From Atkinsonella hypoxylon (lineage: Eukaryota > Ascomycota > Sordariomycetes > Hypocreales > Clavicipitaceae): a stretch of 58,349 bases of DNA. Shown piece after piece: positions 32,671 to 43,443 of this stretch (within the stretch, counting starts at the first letter, position 1; every line of letters starts with the position of its first letter). The translations under genes and the position numbers were made by a program. The notes beneath the pieces are model-generated. The model worked only from the letters and a program-made list of their open reading frames with translations, searched no databases and was not told the DNA's origin. The stretch spans positions 1 to 58,349 of the forward strand of contig JFHB01000193.1 of assembly GCA_000729835.1 (NCBI GenBank). The letters run 5' to 3'.

Positions 32671-34407
32671 TGTATCGGAAGATGAGTGAGAGTGAGCCCG
32701 GGCAAAAGGGTTAGAAGTGCCTGCAGACGAGCGTTTTTCATTGGTGCATAGCCCTGTCGGTGTGGCCGCACAGGTAATGGCCGTTCAGCACACCAGACCA
32801 CACCAACCGGCCACTTTTTTTTTCTTCAACCGCGCGCCTCCCTTTGTACCGGGCGACAAGGAGACGGGGCGCTCCAGCCCGGTCCCGTGGCCCCGCAACA
32901 TCCTGGCTCGGGCGCGAAGCACTTCGTGACGCGTGTAGTTCAGTTACTGGCGATGTCAATAGACTGCACGGCAACAACGATTCCAGCAACGTCCTGCCTG
33001 AAATCGACCATTGAGAGAGGCCTTTCAGGTGGGCTTGACGACACGCCCGCGGAATACTAACAAGAGCCGCTGCGGATGTTGTTGGTCAGTTTCAACGGCG
33101 TGCGACATGATGCTTCAATTACCTACCTCTGGTTACCTACTATCAAACGTCTGCGTGGGCCACTCCGTAATCCTGGCGGGAAATCACCCTGCGGCGTTGT
33201 TAGCTGCGTAATGGATTCAAGGGCTCCTGGTAACCACGGTGAATTTAATTGTCCGTACTGTGTGAGACATAGAAGGGCCTGCATGTGGTCCTGTGGTCCT
33301 GTGGGCACCTGGGGCCTTTTGTTCTCCGAATGACAGGATGAACCAGGGCGACCGTGCTTCGTTTTTATGAATTGAAGCACGCGAGGGGATGGGGGAGGGG
33401 GGATGCATCGCGGAGATGCGGCTTGAACGAACAAGCATTCGATGACTGGTTGTGCTCCTCTTTTTATTACTGCCCCGTTGGAGCGGGACGATAAGTTTCA
33501 TCTTATAGCTCGTCAGAGAGCTCGGAAAGAATCGTTGGTTACGGCCATGTAGGCTGTTTCAAATGTCAGGGGCTGGGAGGCGAGGGCCGTACCTACTCTA
33601 TGTGATCCCATTAATTTGAATACCCAGGATAGGTATTCCGTAGGTACCTATCTATATCTTGGGCCCATGACCCCTCAACTTGTGCGCACCACTTTGAGTG
33701 ACCTTTAGTAGCCTTCAAAAACATCATAAGAGACCACGTACACTCGCTATCTATGTCGTACTCGTGATGTATCTCTTTGTAGTTAACACGATTACAATAC
33801 TTCTGTTATACATCAATATAGCCAACCTGACTGCAGGTCCCACTTTTACACAGTACATCCATCTTGTCACTTTAAAAGGGGCACAAGTAGTCCCTATAAG
33901 CGCCGGGTCTGGAGGTAGCTGGAAGTCAATATACTATAACGGCATTTATTACAGAGAGTTTAGCACACACACACAGCTGATGATAAAGTACCGCGTGTCT
34001 CATGTTACGCAGCCGCCCAAGCACATTGGAAGCTCATTCGTGATCTGGCTGGATAGCGCCACAGAGCAGCGAATTGAGAGAGTACTGCGATTGTGAAAAT
34101 AGTATGCTGGTTTATTGCGACCAATTGAAACACGATGCTAACATTGAGCTGGACTCTTAAACAGAATGGCGGCTCCACATTGGTACCACACTTTGTTTAC
34201 CTTTCTCGCGTGAGATTTGTTGATCTGAGTGGGCCAAGGGAAGGGGTTGCAAGGGTACGGAATCTGCACTAGGGCGGATTAGTACCATAGCACGCACATG
34301 GTGGTCAACGGCCAGCAACGTCATTTCAGTATGAACCTTGTGTCCACTCACTGGGTTTGGGCGCCAAGGGCTGCGCGCCGCCTAGCGACAGAAAGCATAA
34401 CAGTCAC

Positions 34408-34435
34408 AAAAAAAAAAAAAAGGGGGGGGGGGGGG
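34408..34435. repeat. A14G14 homopolymer junction
   Basis: Fourteen A residues run directly into fourteen G residues in intergenic DNA upstream of the CFEM gene. It could be real low-complexity sequence or an assembly or sequencing artefact. Confidence 0.95.
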
Positions 34436-35548
34436 CATCGTAGGTTGTATTACAGACCAGGTTGTTATGTTTTTGTGCTGATGTGTCACGATCTCTTCGG
34501 TAATTTCTCTGGTTCGAAAGGGCCAGAAATGGAAGCGGAAGGCACAACCCAGTCACCCGGGGGGGCTCTTTCATATTAAAGACCTCACAACTCGCAGCGG
34601 GGGTGACCAGGTTTCAACGGAAAAGTCCCTCATGAATAAATGCCTCGATGAGAGCTGTCTGTGCCTGCTAGCTCACGTGAGTTGATAACTGCCAGGTCTT
34701 TCAAAAATAGTCTGGTGTGAAGAGATAAGATTAACAAAAAAAAAAAAAAACGCCAAGTTGACGACTCGAGGGCCTTCGTGTTATGCCCTTGCTTCACCCG
34801 CTCGCTTGGCAGCGCCCTGCTAAGCGAACTGTTATTAGCTGTTCAAGCCCTTTTCGCTCCGCGCTCCACACTAGCTTCCGCGGCATTGTCTCCCTCTGCA
34901 CCTGCTCTCTTCGTAACCAACCGTACCCAAATGCTTCCTTCCTTCACTTGTTCTTCACCTCATCTTCACTTTCACACCGATTTCATACCGACATTCCTTC
35001 TCGACAGTGCGTCTACTTTCCTGCTTCCCAGGTGGAATCTCACAATACGCTGCATCTCCCATAGACGCCTTCCGTGTCTATCTTTCTCTTTCCATTCTCT
35101 CCTTTCCTTAAGCGAATCATCACCCACACTCTCTTGGTGGTGTTTCTTCAATCCACTCAGTAGTCGTACACACCACTTTTCACATTCTCGACCTCGCCGA
35201 CATTTCGACCACCAACCAAGGCGCCGCGCTCCATTCCTTTCTCGACTTATAGTTCCTCTCATTCGTCATACACTCACTTACCTGCGAATTTATGTCACTG
35301 GTGACGATAAAATCGTATCAAGCTCAGCTCTGATCATCTCCTGACCCGGCGTTCCTTTTTGCTCCCTCGTACTTGCGATTGTCCTCCCGCTACACGACAA
35401 CAGGCGTCATTGCCTTTGGCGCACTAGATTTGGTTTTTCCTTCACACGAAATTGACAGTGCCAGGCGGTGGTAACGTCGATCAACTGTAAGGAAGGTCCT
35501 CGACAGCGAAACCGGACGCGCTTTGCTAGAAATCCTCCAGCCGCCATC

Positions 35549-36674
35549 ATGGGTCGGGTTTTGCCCCTTTTTTTAAGCCTCCTCGGCGCACTCCACGTTA
35601 TTGGTGTTTCTGGTGAAAGTGCTGCAGGATGCATTGTAAGTTTCCTGGCATTAATTGATGATTATAAACATCTTCTAGACTTGCAATCACCTTGTCAAGA
35701 CTTCTACCAAAGCATTGTCAAATAACCATTCGCTAGGGACGCTGCGCGAATAATGTTCGCGACAAATTCCAAGATCTGCAATGCCCAGACGCCAATGCAG
35801 CAGCCTGCTTTTGCAAAAATCCGACTTTTCCTCGAGCAGTGTTAGAGTGTAGTCAGTCATGTGGCGCAACAATGGATATGGTTTCTGGGTATCTGACCTC
35901 GGATTTCTGCAAAAGTGCGTCAACCACTACTCTTAATATCTCCGTGGGCTATTGCCACAGAACTTGTCTGACTTATTTGCTTGCATCTTAGCCCAAGGAC
36001 TTGCGAAGCCCAGTGATTCGGCAGCTGCCAAATCTCTGGCATCTTCAACTTCCGCTTCATCCCAAACAGCTGGCCCTACGACTAGCATCACACGGACCCC
36101 TCAAACCACGCCAAGCAGTTCTGCTACCGTCCCATCGTCAACCCTGACATCTAGTCAAGTCTCAAGTACTGCATCTACCGCACCAGTGACTTCTGCATTA
36201 GCAACTTCTACATCAAGAGCTTCTGCATCAGCAAGTTCTGTCTCAGAAATATCTTCATCTGCTGCTCCTGACGCAACCAGTACATCCACGACATCGGATG
36301 GTTCATCAACCAACTCGGACACAGTTCCAAGCGCAACTTCTTCCGCCAGCGCCACTCCGGCTAAGACTTCCCATGGGTTATCTCAGGCTGCGATTGCCGG
36401 CATTGGCATTGGCGTCGGAGCCGCAGTAATTGCCGTGGTTGGAATCGTTATTTACATGCTTCTCAAGGGCCGAAGAAGCAAAGCTGTTCACCATACAGAC
36501 AATATGGAGATTTCGAAACCGCTACCTGGCTCCGGCAGAATGTACCCTAACCGACAAGACAATTATCGTGGTGGACGTGATGCATCATTTGAAAAGTTTG
36601 GCAATGATATCGAGATGACCTCAAATCGATATGAAGACATGATACCCCGAACTCAGCCTCGAACTATGGTGTGA
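35549..36674 (+). CDS. CFEM-domain single-pass membrane protein
   Basis: Three exons: 35549-35635, 35737-35914 and 35992-36674, giving 315 residues. Residues 1-22 are a signal peptide (MGRVLPLFLSLLGALHVIGV and on). A CFEM domain with all eight cysteines follows at 28, 32, 45, 53, 55, 67, 71 and 87 (C-x3-C, then C, then CFC, then C-x3-C, then C). Residues ~95-215 are Ser/Thr-rich, typical of an O-glycosylated stalk. Residues ~219-246 (AAIAGIGIGVGAAVIAVVGI and on) are a transmembrane helix, followed by a basic stop (KGRR) and a ~70-residue cytosolic tail. CFEM proteins act in haem uptake, adhesion or signalling at the fungal surface. The usual haem-contacting Asp three residues before the CxC cysteine is Ala here (CPDANAAACFC), so haem binding is doubtful. 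Alternative splice choices around 35915-35991 meet a stop, which supports this model. Confidence 0.85.
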
Positions 36675-37282
36675 TGAGTAATCGGTTTCTTGAACCAATT
36701 TGTTCGAGCATCAATTGCTTGACGAGCAGAGTGCAACGGGAAGCAGTACTTGAGTAGCCAGCAAGGAAAGCCTATCCACTCTTTTTGTTCTCTCTTTCAT
36801 TTTTTAGTACATCCTTTCTAGTCGATGTTACACTTTCCATGTTTTTTTTTCACGCTGTGTCCGCAATGGTTCTGCACGCTTCATGTTAATGCAGGTGGTT
36901 TCGCTCTGTGAACCCCAGCGAGGCTCAAACTATGCCGCAACGCAGCATTCAACTGACGGCAGAATGTCTTCGACGCCAAAACATACACCCCGGGGAAGCC
37001 GAAAGCTCATATGGGGAATGCGAGCCGATTGCATTGGTAGTGACTTTGAACTAAAAGCGCTCTATATTTTATGTTGTCGTGCTAGAACTTGGCAGTCACC
37101 CGATGACTACATGGAGAACTAGGACAGGAAAACTGGACCTGATGTAGGCGCAGTTGTACAGTTATTCAATGTACATATGTTACAAGATTTTGTGTCTGGA
37201 AGACCACGCATGATTCGCCAAATTATGAAAGGTTGACTATGAAAGGTGAGGGTAGCCCATTGCGGCATGGAAGCCTTCTTTT
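36675..37282. other. Intergenic between convergent CFEM and uL22m genes
   Basis: About 600 bases between two stop codons, with T runs near 36842-36850. It probably consists of both 3' UTRs. No gene seen. Confidence 0.75.
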
Positions 37283-38453
37283 CTACCACGAATAGTATGG
37301 CCGTTGGCCATAAATAGGCCGATTAGGTAGATGCACCCAGGGTCCCCTTGCGGCCTTTTTCGCCACACGCTCCTCGTACTCTCGTATTCTTGTTTTTTCT
37401 TCTTTGAGAAGAATTGTGAAGCCTGCAATGGTATTAGTTAGTTAGCGGTGCGGACTAGCATGAGCAATGTGACACTGGCAGAAACCAACTTGTGCTTGGG
37501 TGCTGGATGACTCCCATTCTACCGCGACCCTTGTAATCGAGTTCCTTGCCTCTCCAAGGTCCACGCCCAACCCACGACTGTGCAATGTACATGCGAGTTG
37601 GGTCCGATATTTCAATCCAGCTGCCATCCTTGGTTTGGATCTTTCTGGGCTTACTTAGCAGCTCGCCATTGACTTTTCCAAGGCCCATTCCCCTCTGCGC
37701 AATAGCCAAATCTCTTGCCTCCTCCAAATAATACTTGACCTCCGCAGCCGTCTTCTTCTTAGACCACGTCATCTGGGTAATGGCGTCGTCGACGCTCTTC
37801 CCTGCGATTTGACGAGATAGCATGACCAGCTTTTTCACGCTGGTGGCCATGAAGTGACTCTTGTGCAGCAGCTGTCTTTCCGTCATCTTGACTCTATCTG
37901 CTCTGGAGACGGTGCCGTTGCTGCGGACCATCTGGATGACTTTGCGTCGTTGCCAGCGTATCCTGCTCTTTGGATCGGGATCTGCCACCATGGCCATATT
38001 CTCCCGTGTCTTCTGCTCGGGTTGCTGAGAGGCAGACGCTTCTTCGGTCGACGTAGAGGGAGATCTGGCAGCGTCGATTTCGTCTTGGAAGATGTTGTTG
38101 GAGACAGATCCGTGCATGTTGCGTTCGAGGAAAGCGGCCCGTTTCTTGGGATCGTCAAGCTCGGCGGTTGTTGGGTCCTGGGAGCTTGCGGCGGCGGTAC
38201 CTTCTTTCGGGCTGGATTTGCCCCAGCCCTTGAACTTGAAGATGGACCATTTCGAGCGGCGTTGCGAGGCTGGTGTGGAGGGGAGCAGTGTGGTTGTTAG
38301 GGGTGCGGCTGAGGAGGAAGGGCCTGGTGGAAGGCGGAGGTTTAGCAAAGTTCCTGCGCTTCACAAAGAGCCAATTGGTTTTTAGAGATGATTTGACTTG
38401 ATGATCGACTTACCTGTGAGTGCTAGCCGTCGGCTAGCGAGGCGCAAACTCAT
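37283..38453 (-). CDS. mrpl22: Mitochondrial ribosomal protein uL22m
   Basis: Three exons: 38453-38414, 38353-37490 and 37422-37283, giving 347 residues. The N-terminus (MSLRLASRRLALTGTLLNLR and on) is basic and Ser/Thr-rich without acidic residues, a mitochondrial presequence. The conserved uL22 core starts near TERQLLHKSHFMATSVKKLV and includes RQIAGKSVDDAITQMTWSKK. The tail QSWVGRGPWRGKELDYKGRG leads to the last exon, LLKEEKTRIREYEERVAKKA, ending in RPYYSW. The last intron (37489-37423) has an unusual GTTGGT donor but a good GCTAAC branch site, and skipping it would truncate the conserved C-terminus. The protein lines the polypeptide exit tunnel of the mitochondrial large subunit. It shares a 379-bp divergent intergenic region with COX9. 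Confidence 0.94.
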
Positions 38454-38832
38454 GGCGGGCAATAACGCAAGTGTGACCGGGTGAGAGTGAGAGAGCAGTA
38501 GCAACTTTTTTTCGAAGGCATAGTTGGTCTGTAGTAGCATCTCAAAGAAGGGACGCGCTGAACAGCCGGACTTCAGCCGCCTTGGAACACCTCTTCTGGA
38601 GTTCCGGAGTTCCGTCGAGTCCCTGGTAAGCTGGCAGGTGCATAGCACGTGACTGCGCTAGCGCCAATTCTTACTTATCAGATCAGACCATGCTTTCCTC
38701 GGTCAAGTCAATCCTTATTTTCGTCAAACGCGTTAATTACCTAGCAAACGATTCTGGCTCCGAATTCGCCCGCCGCAGCTTTGCATTCTCACCATCTTGC
38801 TTGTTGTCTTGGGCAATTACCAACTCGCCAAA
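38454..38832. promoter_or_regulatory. Compact divergent promoter, uL22m and COX9
   Basis: Only 379 bases separate the start codons of two nuclear genes for mitochondrial proteins. Both promoters and leaders must fit here, so shared regulation is plausible. I cannot assign specific factor sites from sequence alone. Confidence 0.65.
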
Positions 38833-39289
38833 ATGACTCCCATTCAAGGTGTACGTCAATTCATGATTCAATGGGTCGGGCCGGCGTGCGGAATAGGGAC
38901 AGCTTGAAGTTGCGGAGAGCTAACTGGGTGGAAATTTGTAGCTTCTGCGACGACGCCTGATTCTTGACCTTTCACTTGGTGTGGGTACGTTTTTGCTTCT
39001 TTTGCTTCTTGGGGGACGAACTGGACTATTCTTGCTTCGGACAGCACTTGCCAAGGGGTGACTTGAAAGGCCGTGCGGGGGAGGGAGTCGTGTGCTAACG
39101 GGATTTGCAGGTGGTGGCCTCGTTATGGCCAACTTGTTCTGGTGAGACGAAAACATCTTTTGATGCCGAGTGTGATGCGGACCACCAATTCTAACCCCGA
39201 CCAGGTACGGCTACCACATGCCACGAACCAATGCCCGTGATGCGTTCTACAGCAAGCTGGAGGCCAAGCGCGCCCAGAACAAGCGGTAA
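38833..39289 (+). CDS. cox9: Cytochrome c oxidase subunit VIIa (Cox9)
   Basis: Four small exons: 38833-38850 (18 nt), 38942-38984 (43 nt), 39111-39141 (31 nt) and 39205-39289 (85 nt), joining to 58 residues. The product starts MTPIQGLLRRRLILDLSLGV, has one membrane helix (LGVGGGLVMANLFWYGYHM) and ends FYSKLEAKRAQNKR. It follows yeast Cox9 (59 residues) in length and pattern: a PI.G..(K/R)RR start, a helix ending in aromatic residues with G(F/Y)HM, then N.R..FY..L. Cox9 is a single-pass inner-membrane subunit of complex IV. All junctions are GT-AG with phases that join, and no single open frame reveals the gene, so it is easily missed by ORF-based calling. Confidence 0.93.
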
Positions 39290-40133
39290 ATCGTCTTTGT
39301 GGGGGAGGGGCATTACCGGGAAACACGGAAGCAACGACAAGAAACTGCAGAGGAGAGACGGGGAGATGGCCTGAGGTTGCGCGGATATGGTTGTGACTTT
39401 ATACTTGGTTGCGGTTGGCCTACAGCATTAGACGGTTGAATTGTGAGTTGGACACGATCTGTGAGAAGGTCGCTGGACGCATTACTTTGCGATAGACCAG
39501 GCAGTCCCAGTCTACCTGATGCTTGAGAATCAATTTTCTTTGTGAATGCTGTGGAATGCGAATGACAAGTGTACAAAAAGTGACCATATTCCCATGTTCC
39601 CACCAAGCATTCATCCCTCTCTCGCCGCATCCCCATCCGCCCAACTCCCCGACCACAGAAAAGGCCTCACCTTTCCTCTCTCCCCATCCTGCCCCCCTCC
39701 CACACTCACACGTCGCGCCTCCCAGGCCGTAGTCTCAACCATAAACGAGCCCTTTCTATCCTCACACCTAGACACACGACCCGCGCACGCAAGTCGCAGA
39801 AAAATCAGCAACCAGCCTTCCGCATAGTGGTCCTACAACAACAGCAACGACGAAAGCAACGTACCTCCGGAAAAGCCTCTCGACGGGGAAGCACTGCACG
39901 GGGCTGTTTCGCGCCAGCGGCCTTTGCACCTCGCATTGGTACTGGAGCATTCGCAGCAGGGCGCAGGCCGAGAGGTCGATCCTGTGTGCCGACGACGGGC
40001 CGTGCTTGCGTCGGCGACCGTGGAGGTCGAGCTGGACTCGGGAGGGGAGCTCTGAGGACGGGAAGGAGTGGCAGGGTGGTGTCATTGCAGCGAGGTTTCC
40101 AAAGAGAAAGTTTTTCTTTTCTTTCGGGTGGCG
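39290..40133. other. Intergenic between COX9 and XRCC2-like gene
   Basis: About 840 bases. The left half should hold the COX9 3' UTR. The C-rich stretch near 39640-39730 and the GC-rich 39850-40080 precede the next gene. Open frames on both strands are compositionally biased and lack recognisable domains. Confidence 0.6.
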
Positions 40134-40999
40134 ATGGATGCTGCTTTGGGGAGTAGGTTACTGGGTCAGATTGAGGAGGGGAGTTTGGAAGAGGTGAGTT
40201 TGGGCCGGGGTCCGACGTCATTGAGGTGCCGTGATAGTTCGGGATACCATGTCATCCATTTTGATTTCCTACATCCCGGTGAGATTTTCGGATGGGGTTT
40301 CTTTTTTTCTTTTTTTTTTTTCACAATTTTCAGCGCTTAAAATTTTGAAAATTGTTCAGACAATACAAGTCAAAAGTAGAAGCGCTAACAAAGGACCAGC
40401 TCCTCTCCGAATTCCAATCCCTCGTCCACCCCCGTTCACGCCTCAAACCAACCCACGTCGCAGCCCTCGACGCCCTCGCGGCATCACACCTGCGCGACAC
40501 CCAGTCCCCGACCCTATCCCTCACCGGCCGCAGTCTCCCGCTCGTCTACAAAATCGTAGCAACCCTCCTGTCGCCCCCTCATTCCAAGGCCCTCTTCGTG
40601 CTCGACCTCGACGGCCGCTTTGACCCCTCCTGTCTAGACTGCGAAGCCGAGGACCTGGACCACGCGTACGTCCAGCATCCTGCGCGGAGCGGTCCCGAGC
40701 GCCTGCGCAGCCTGGTCAGCGAGGCAGAGCACTTCATGCTCTACGACGAGGACGCGAGGCGCAGTCGGCATCGGGAGTGGTGGGGTACCATTGTGCTGGG
40801 CGGGCTGGCGGCGGGCGATGTCACGGCCGGGTGGAAGGGATGGCTTCGGGTCGACAGGTTGGTTCCCGGCTTTGCGTCGGCTTGTGTTGAGGAGGCTTGG
40901 GGACAGAGGGAGCGGAGGCAGAGGGCTGTTGAGCGGACGGGGTGGACTGCGAGCTCGGGGTGGGGAGGGTTTGAGTTTTCAGAGGGGAGGGCAGGATAA
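40134..40999 (+). CDS. Probable XRCC2-like RecA-fold protein with degenerate Walker A
   Basis: Best model has two exons, 40134-40193 and 40370-40999, giving 229 residues. Exon 1 encodes MDAALGSRLLGQIEEGSLEE, which resembles the short helical start of XRCC2. Exon 2 contains SLPLVYKIVATLLSPPHSKA then LFVLDLDGRFD, matching in order the helix after a P-loop and the Walker B strand of RecA/Rad51 paralogues. The C-terminus ends in a GGFEFSEG strand like the end of XRCC2. The P-loop position reads SPTLSLTGRS, without the first Gly and with Arg for the Walker A Lys. Human XRCC2 tolerates loss of ATP binding, as I recall, so the protein may still work in homologous recombination. The acceptor at 40369 is the only one I found that keeps the frame open. 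The family call is a pattern match, and a decayed gene is possible. Confidence 0.55.
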
Positions 41000-41459
41000 G
41001 AAGCTTTTTTCTTTTTCTTTTCTTTTCTTTTCTTTCTTTCTTTTTTTGTTCATTATGGAGTGGTGATGGTTTAGTTGGTTTCTGTTGGGGATGGTTTGAG
41101 GATGGATGGCAGATGGTAGAGCATGGATGTCGGGCTGAAGCGCTGAGGGCATCTATTCCTCGACTACCGGCAAATACAGTACACGTGCTTCCCACAAATG
41201 CAAGATACGTTCATCACCTAGTGAAAAACTTAATTTGACATGAGAAGCGATAATGAAAATCTAATCTGTATTTTTTGGTGTTTTCATAATAGATGTGATG
41301 CTCATCAGGGTATAAAGAATGCATCAAGTCTAGTCTGACCTTGAATCTATCAGGTCATCATCAAAACGTCGTAACGAATGCAAGATTGGGGAAACAACAA
41401 TAAAAACGCAACCCATGCGCCGAAACCCGTGTCCAATAACGCCTAGTGAAGTTGCTTGC
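41000..41459. other. Intergenic between convergent genes
   Basis: 460 bases between stop codons, with a T/C-rich run at about 41003-41049 just after the XRCC2-like stop. It is likely 3' UTR of both neighbours. No gene seen. Confidence 0.75.
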
Positions 41460-42853
41460 TTACACAACTATGGCCTCTGAGTCTGCGTCGACGACAGCGG
41501 CTTCCGCAACAACCTTCTCAAGACCCTGCTTCAGAGAAGTAGAGTGCCTGCGACGCATCTCGCGCTCAATACCGTGATTGACGGCGTCGAGAACCGTGTC
41601 CACGGTGACGCGAGGCTTGTACGCCGGCTCCGTGCCCTCCTGGTACACGCCCGTCTTGACGAGGATGCTGTACCAGTCGTTCTCGGCCGTCTGGTTGACA
41701 GCATTGGTGCCGCGAATGTCGCTCTCGGGCGTGTCGCCGACAAAGTAGACCGTCTTGGGGGCCTCGGAGATGCCGTGCTCCGAGTGGCGCCACTGCTTCA
41801 TCAGGCGCGAGGCGAACTCGAACGTCGGCACCTGGGGCTTGCCGAAGGCGTGCGTCCTGAGCTTGCCTTTGCCCTTGGTTAGGTCGCTAAATGTGACTTC
41901 GAACATGCGCCGCAGGGCGCCCATGCCCAGACGGACGTGCTCGTGCGCAGCGGACCAGACGACGTCGTTGTGCGAGAAGTAAAAGGGGGGTCCTTCGTCA
42001 AAGGTCTCGCTGCGCGCGCCGAGGCGTCCGCCCTTGGACATGGCGAGATCGAGCATGATCTGGATGTCGCCGGCCCAGTCGCGGGAGTCGGCAAAGACAA
42101 AGACTGCGTCAATGGTGACGTCATCAAAGTCTCGAGAGCGCGAGTTGGCGTGTTCTTCGGCAGTGAGCTTGCGGAACGGCGTGGTGGCAGCGTCGTGTTT
42201 GATGATGTCGCCCGGGGTGACGACGTCCTTGAAGCCGTAGCCCTCGGCAACCTCGCGGCACTTTTCGCCCTCGCCGCCGACAACGAGGACTGTACCGTAC
42301 TTTTCCGCCATCTCCCTCATAGGGGTGTGGCCGCAGATGAACTGGCCGGGCTTGATATCTTGCAGGAGTTGTTTTGAAAGATCGCGGCAGCGTTCCTCTT
42401 CCGTCTTGCCGCCACCATTGGTGAGGAATATATGAGGTCTGCGTGAAGGGGTCAGCTTGGTTGCTTCCGGCAAGATCATCATTATCACACCCAGTGGGCT
42501 ACCATAAGGCAGTCCAAATGTCCAGCTGGGGTGCTGCCAAGTTACACTTACACATGAATGCCATACTGGTTCTCGCCGTTGAGCACTCTCATGGCATGGA
42601 TGGCCTCTGGAATAGCTTTGCCGCCTCGAACGAGAACGCCATCAATGTCGAATGCAAAGACGAAGGAGTCGGCAACGGATGTGGGAGATAGTGTGGATGA
42701 AAGAGTATCGATGCTGTCTAGGCTGGAGCGAGAGCTGCTGGAGCCAAGCTCGGGGGAGCCAGGCGTGGTTGACGGTGCGGAAACCTCATCGAGGCCCTTT
42801 TTGGCCTGTTCGACCGTCTGGTAGAACTTGGCTTCCGTTTGAGCATAGGCCAT
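41460..42853 (-). CDS. HAD-superfamily IIA hydrolase, HDHD5/CECR5/YKR070W-like
   Basis: Two exons, 42853-42552 and 42438-41460, giving 426 residues. The HAD nucleophile motif is FAFDIDGVLVRGGKAIPEA, with two Asp residues as expected. Motif II follows across the splice (VPHIFLTNGGGK). A cap region is inserted, and a late HAD motif reads VYFVGDTPESDIRGTNAVNQ. The first ~65 residues are Ser/Thr-rich and variable. The family includes human HDHD5 (CECR5) and yeast YKR070W, a mitochondrial protein of unknown substrate. A phosphatase-type activity is expected from the motifs, but the substrate cannot be predicted. The gene converges on the XRCC2-like gene and has a long gene-free region upstream. 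Confidence 0.9.
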
Positions 42854-43344
42854 GGTTTATGTTGTGCTGGGAGGATGCAAGATGCAAGATGATTGTGGAT
42901 GGAAGATATATTTCACTCCTTGTCTGAATAAGCTTTTGAGCGGAAACACTAGTTGATGTTGTGGAGAAGAAGTAAAAGGCACAAGTGTGAATGCTGGGGA
43001 AATCGGTAATGAGTCTTACCGTCAAGAACGGTGGGAGATCAAGCGCCTTTATAATTTCCCAGGGTCCTACTGTTTCGATTTCCCCTGGACGTAGTATGTA
43101 TTTCAAACGTCTGACAACAAACATGTGGTCTCGGCGTACAAGACGAGTCCCCACTTGTTCATTTGGTTTGCAGTTGTCGCCAGAGCCGAGTCATTCTAGA
43201 GCGGAACTCACAGAGGAGCCAGCGGTCCATTCAGCAATGAGGGTAGATTGGGGTGAAGGGGGACGTCGGGGGGACGTCGTGGGGCGGTCAATCCACATCG
43301 AGGTTCCACTTGATGGGAAAAGTTTGAACTAAGTTATGACATCC

Positions 43345-43443
43345 TGTGGTGATTTGTGGTGATTTGTGGTGACTTGTGGTGACTTGTGGTGACTTGTGGT
43401 GACTTGTGGTGACTTGTGGTGACTTGTGGTGACTTGTGGTGAC
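43345..43443. repeat. 10-bp minisatellite, unit GACTTGTGGT, about ten copies
   Basis: Seven exact GACTTGTGGT units (43371-43440) are preceded by two GATTTGTGGT variants and a partial unit. The C-to-T variants sit at the left end. The array lies about 500 bases upstream of the HAD hydrolase start. Confidence 0.97.

Larger units (their letters stand above)
31039..35548. other. 4.5 kb gene-poor, partly decayed region
   Basis: No intact gene is supported. About 31.9-32.5 kb is A/T-rich with frequent CTAG and many stops. Two related coding fragments lie there in inverted orientation, described separately. AGGTACCTAGGTA occurs at 32258 and 32302. An A14G14 tract lies at 34408-34435, and a G-rich run at 33384-33402. 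Frames of up to ~190 codons at 31372-31848 (minus), 33698-34096 (plus) and 34778-35344 (plus) have no recognisable domains. The first two begin at non-ATG codons, and the last is a pyrimidine-rich stretch that is more likely the CFEM gene's promoter and leader. Confidence 0.65.

Noticed and set aside
33698..34096. 132-codon frame with a hydrophobic N-terminal segment
   Set aside because: It begins at GTG immediately after a stop, has no recognisable domain and lies in decayed DNA. The hydrophobic stretch alone does not support a gene.
34778..35344. 188-codon frame upstream of the CFEM gene
   Set aside because: Its composition follows a pyrimidine-rich strand (Ser/Leu/Pro/His/Arg bias) and it precedes the CFEM start, so leader/promoter sequence is more likely.
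39805..40221. 138-codon minus-strand frame overlapping the XRCC2-like first exon
   Set aside because: Proline/arginine-rich composition typical of GC-rich antisense frames, with no domain and no splice context.
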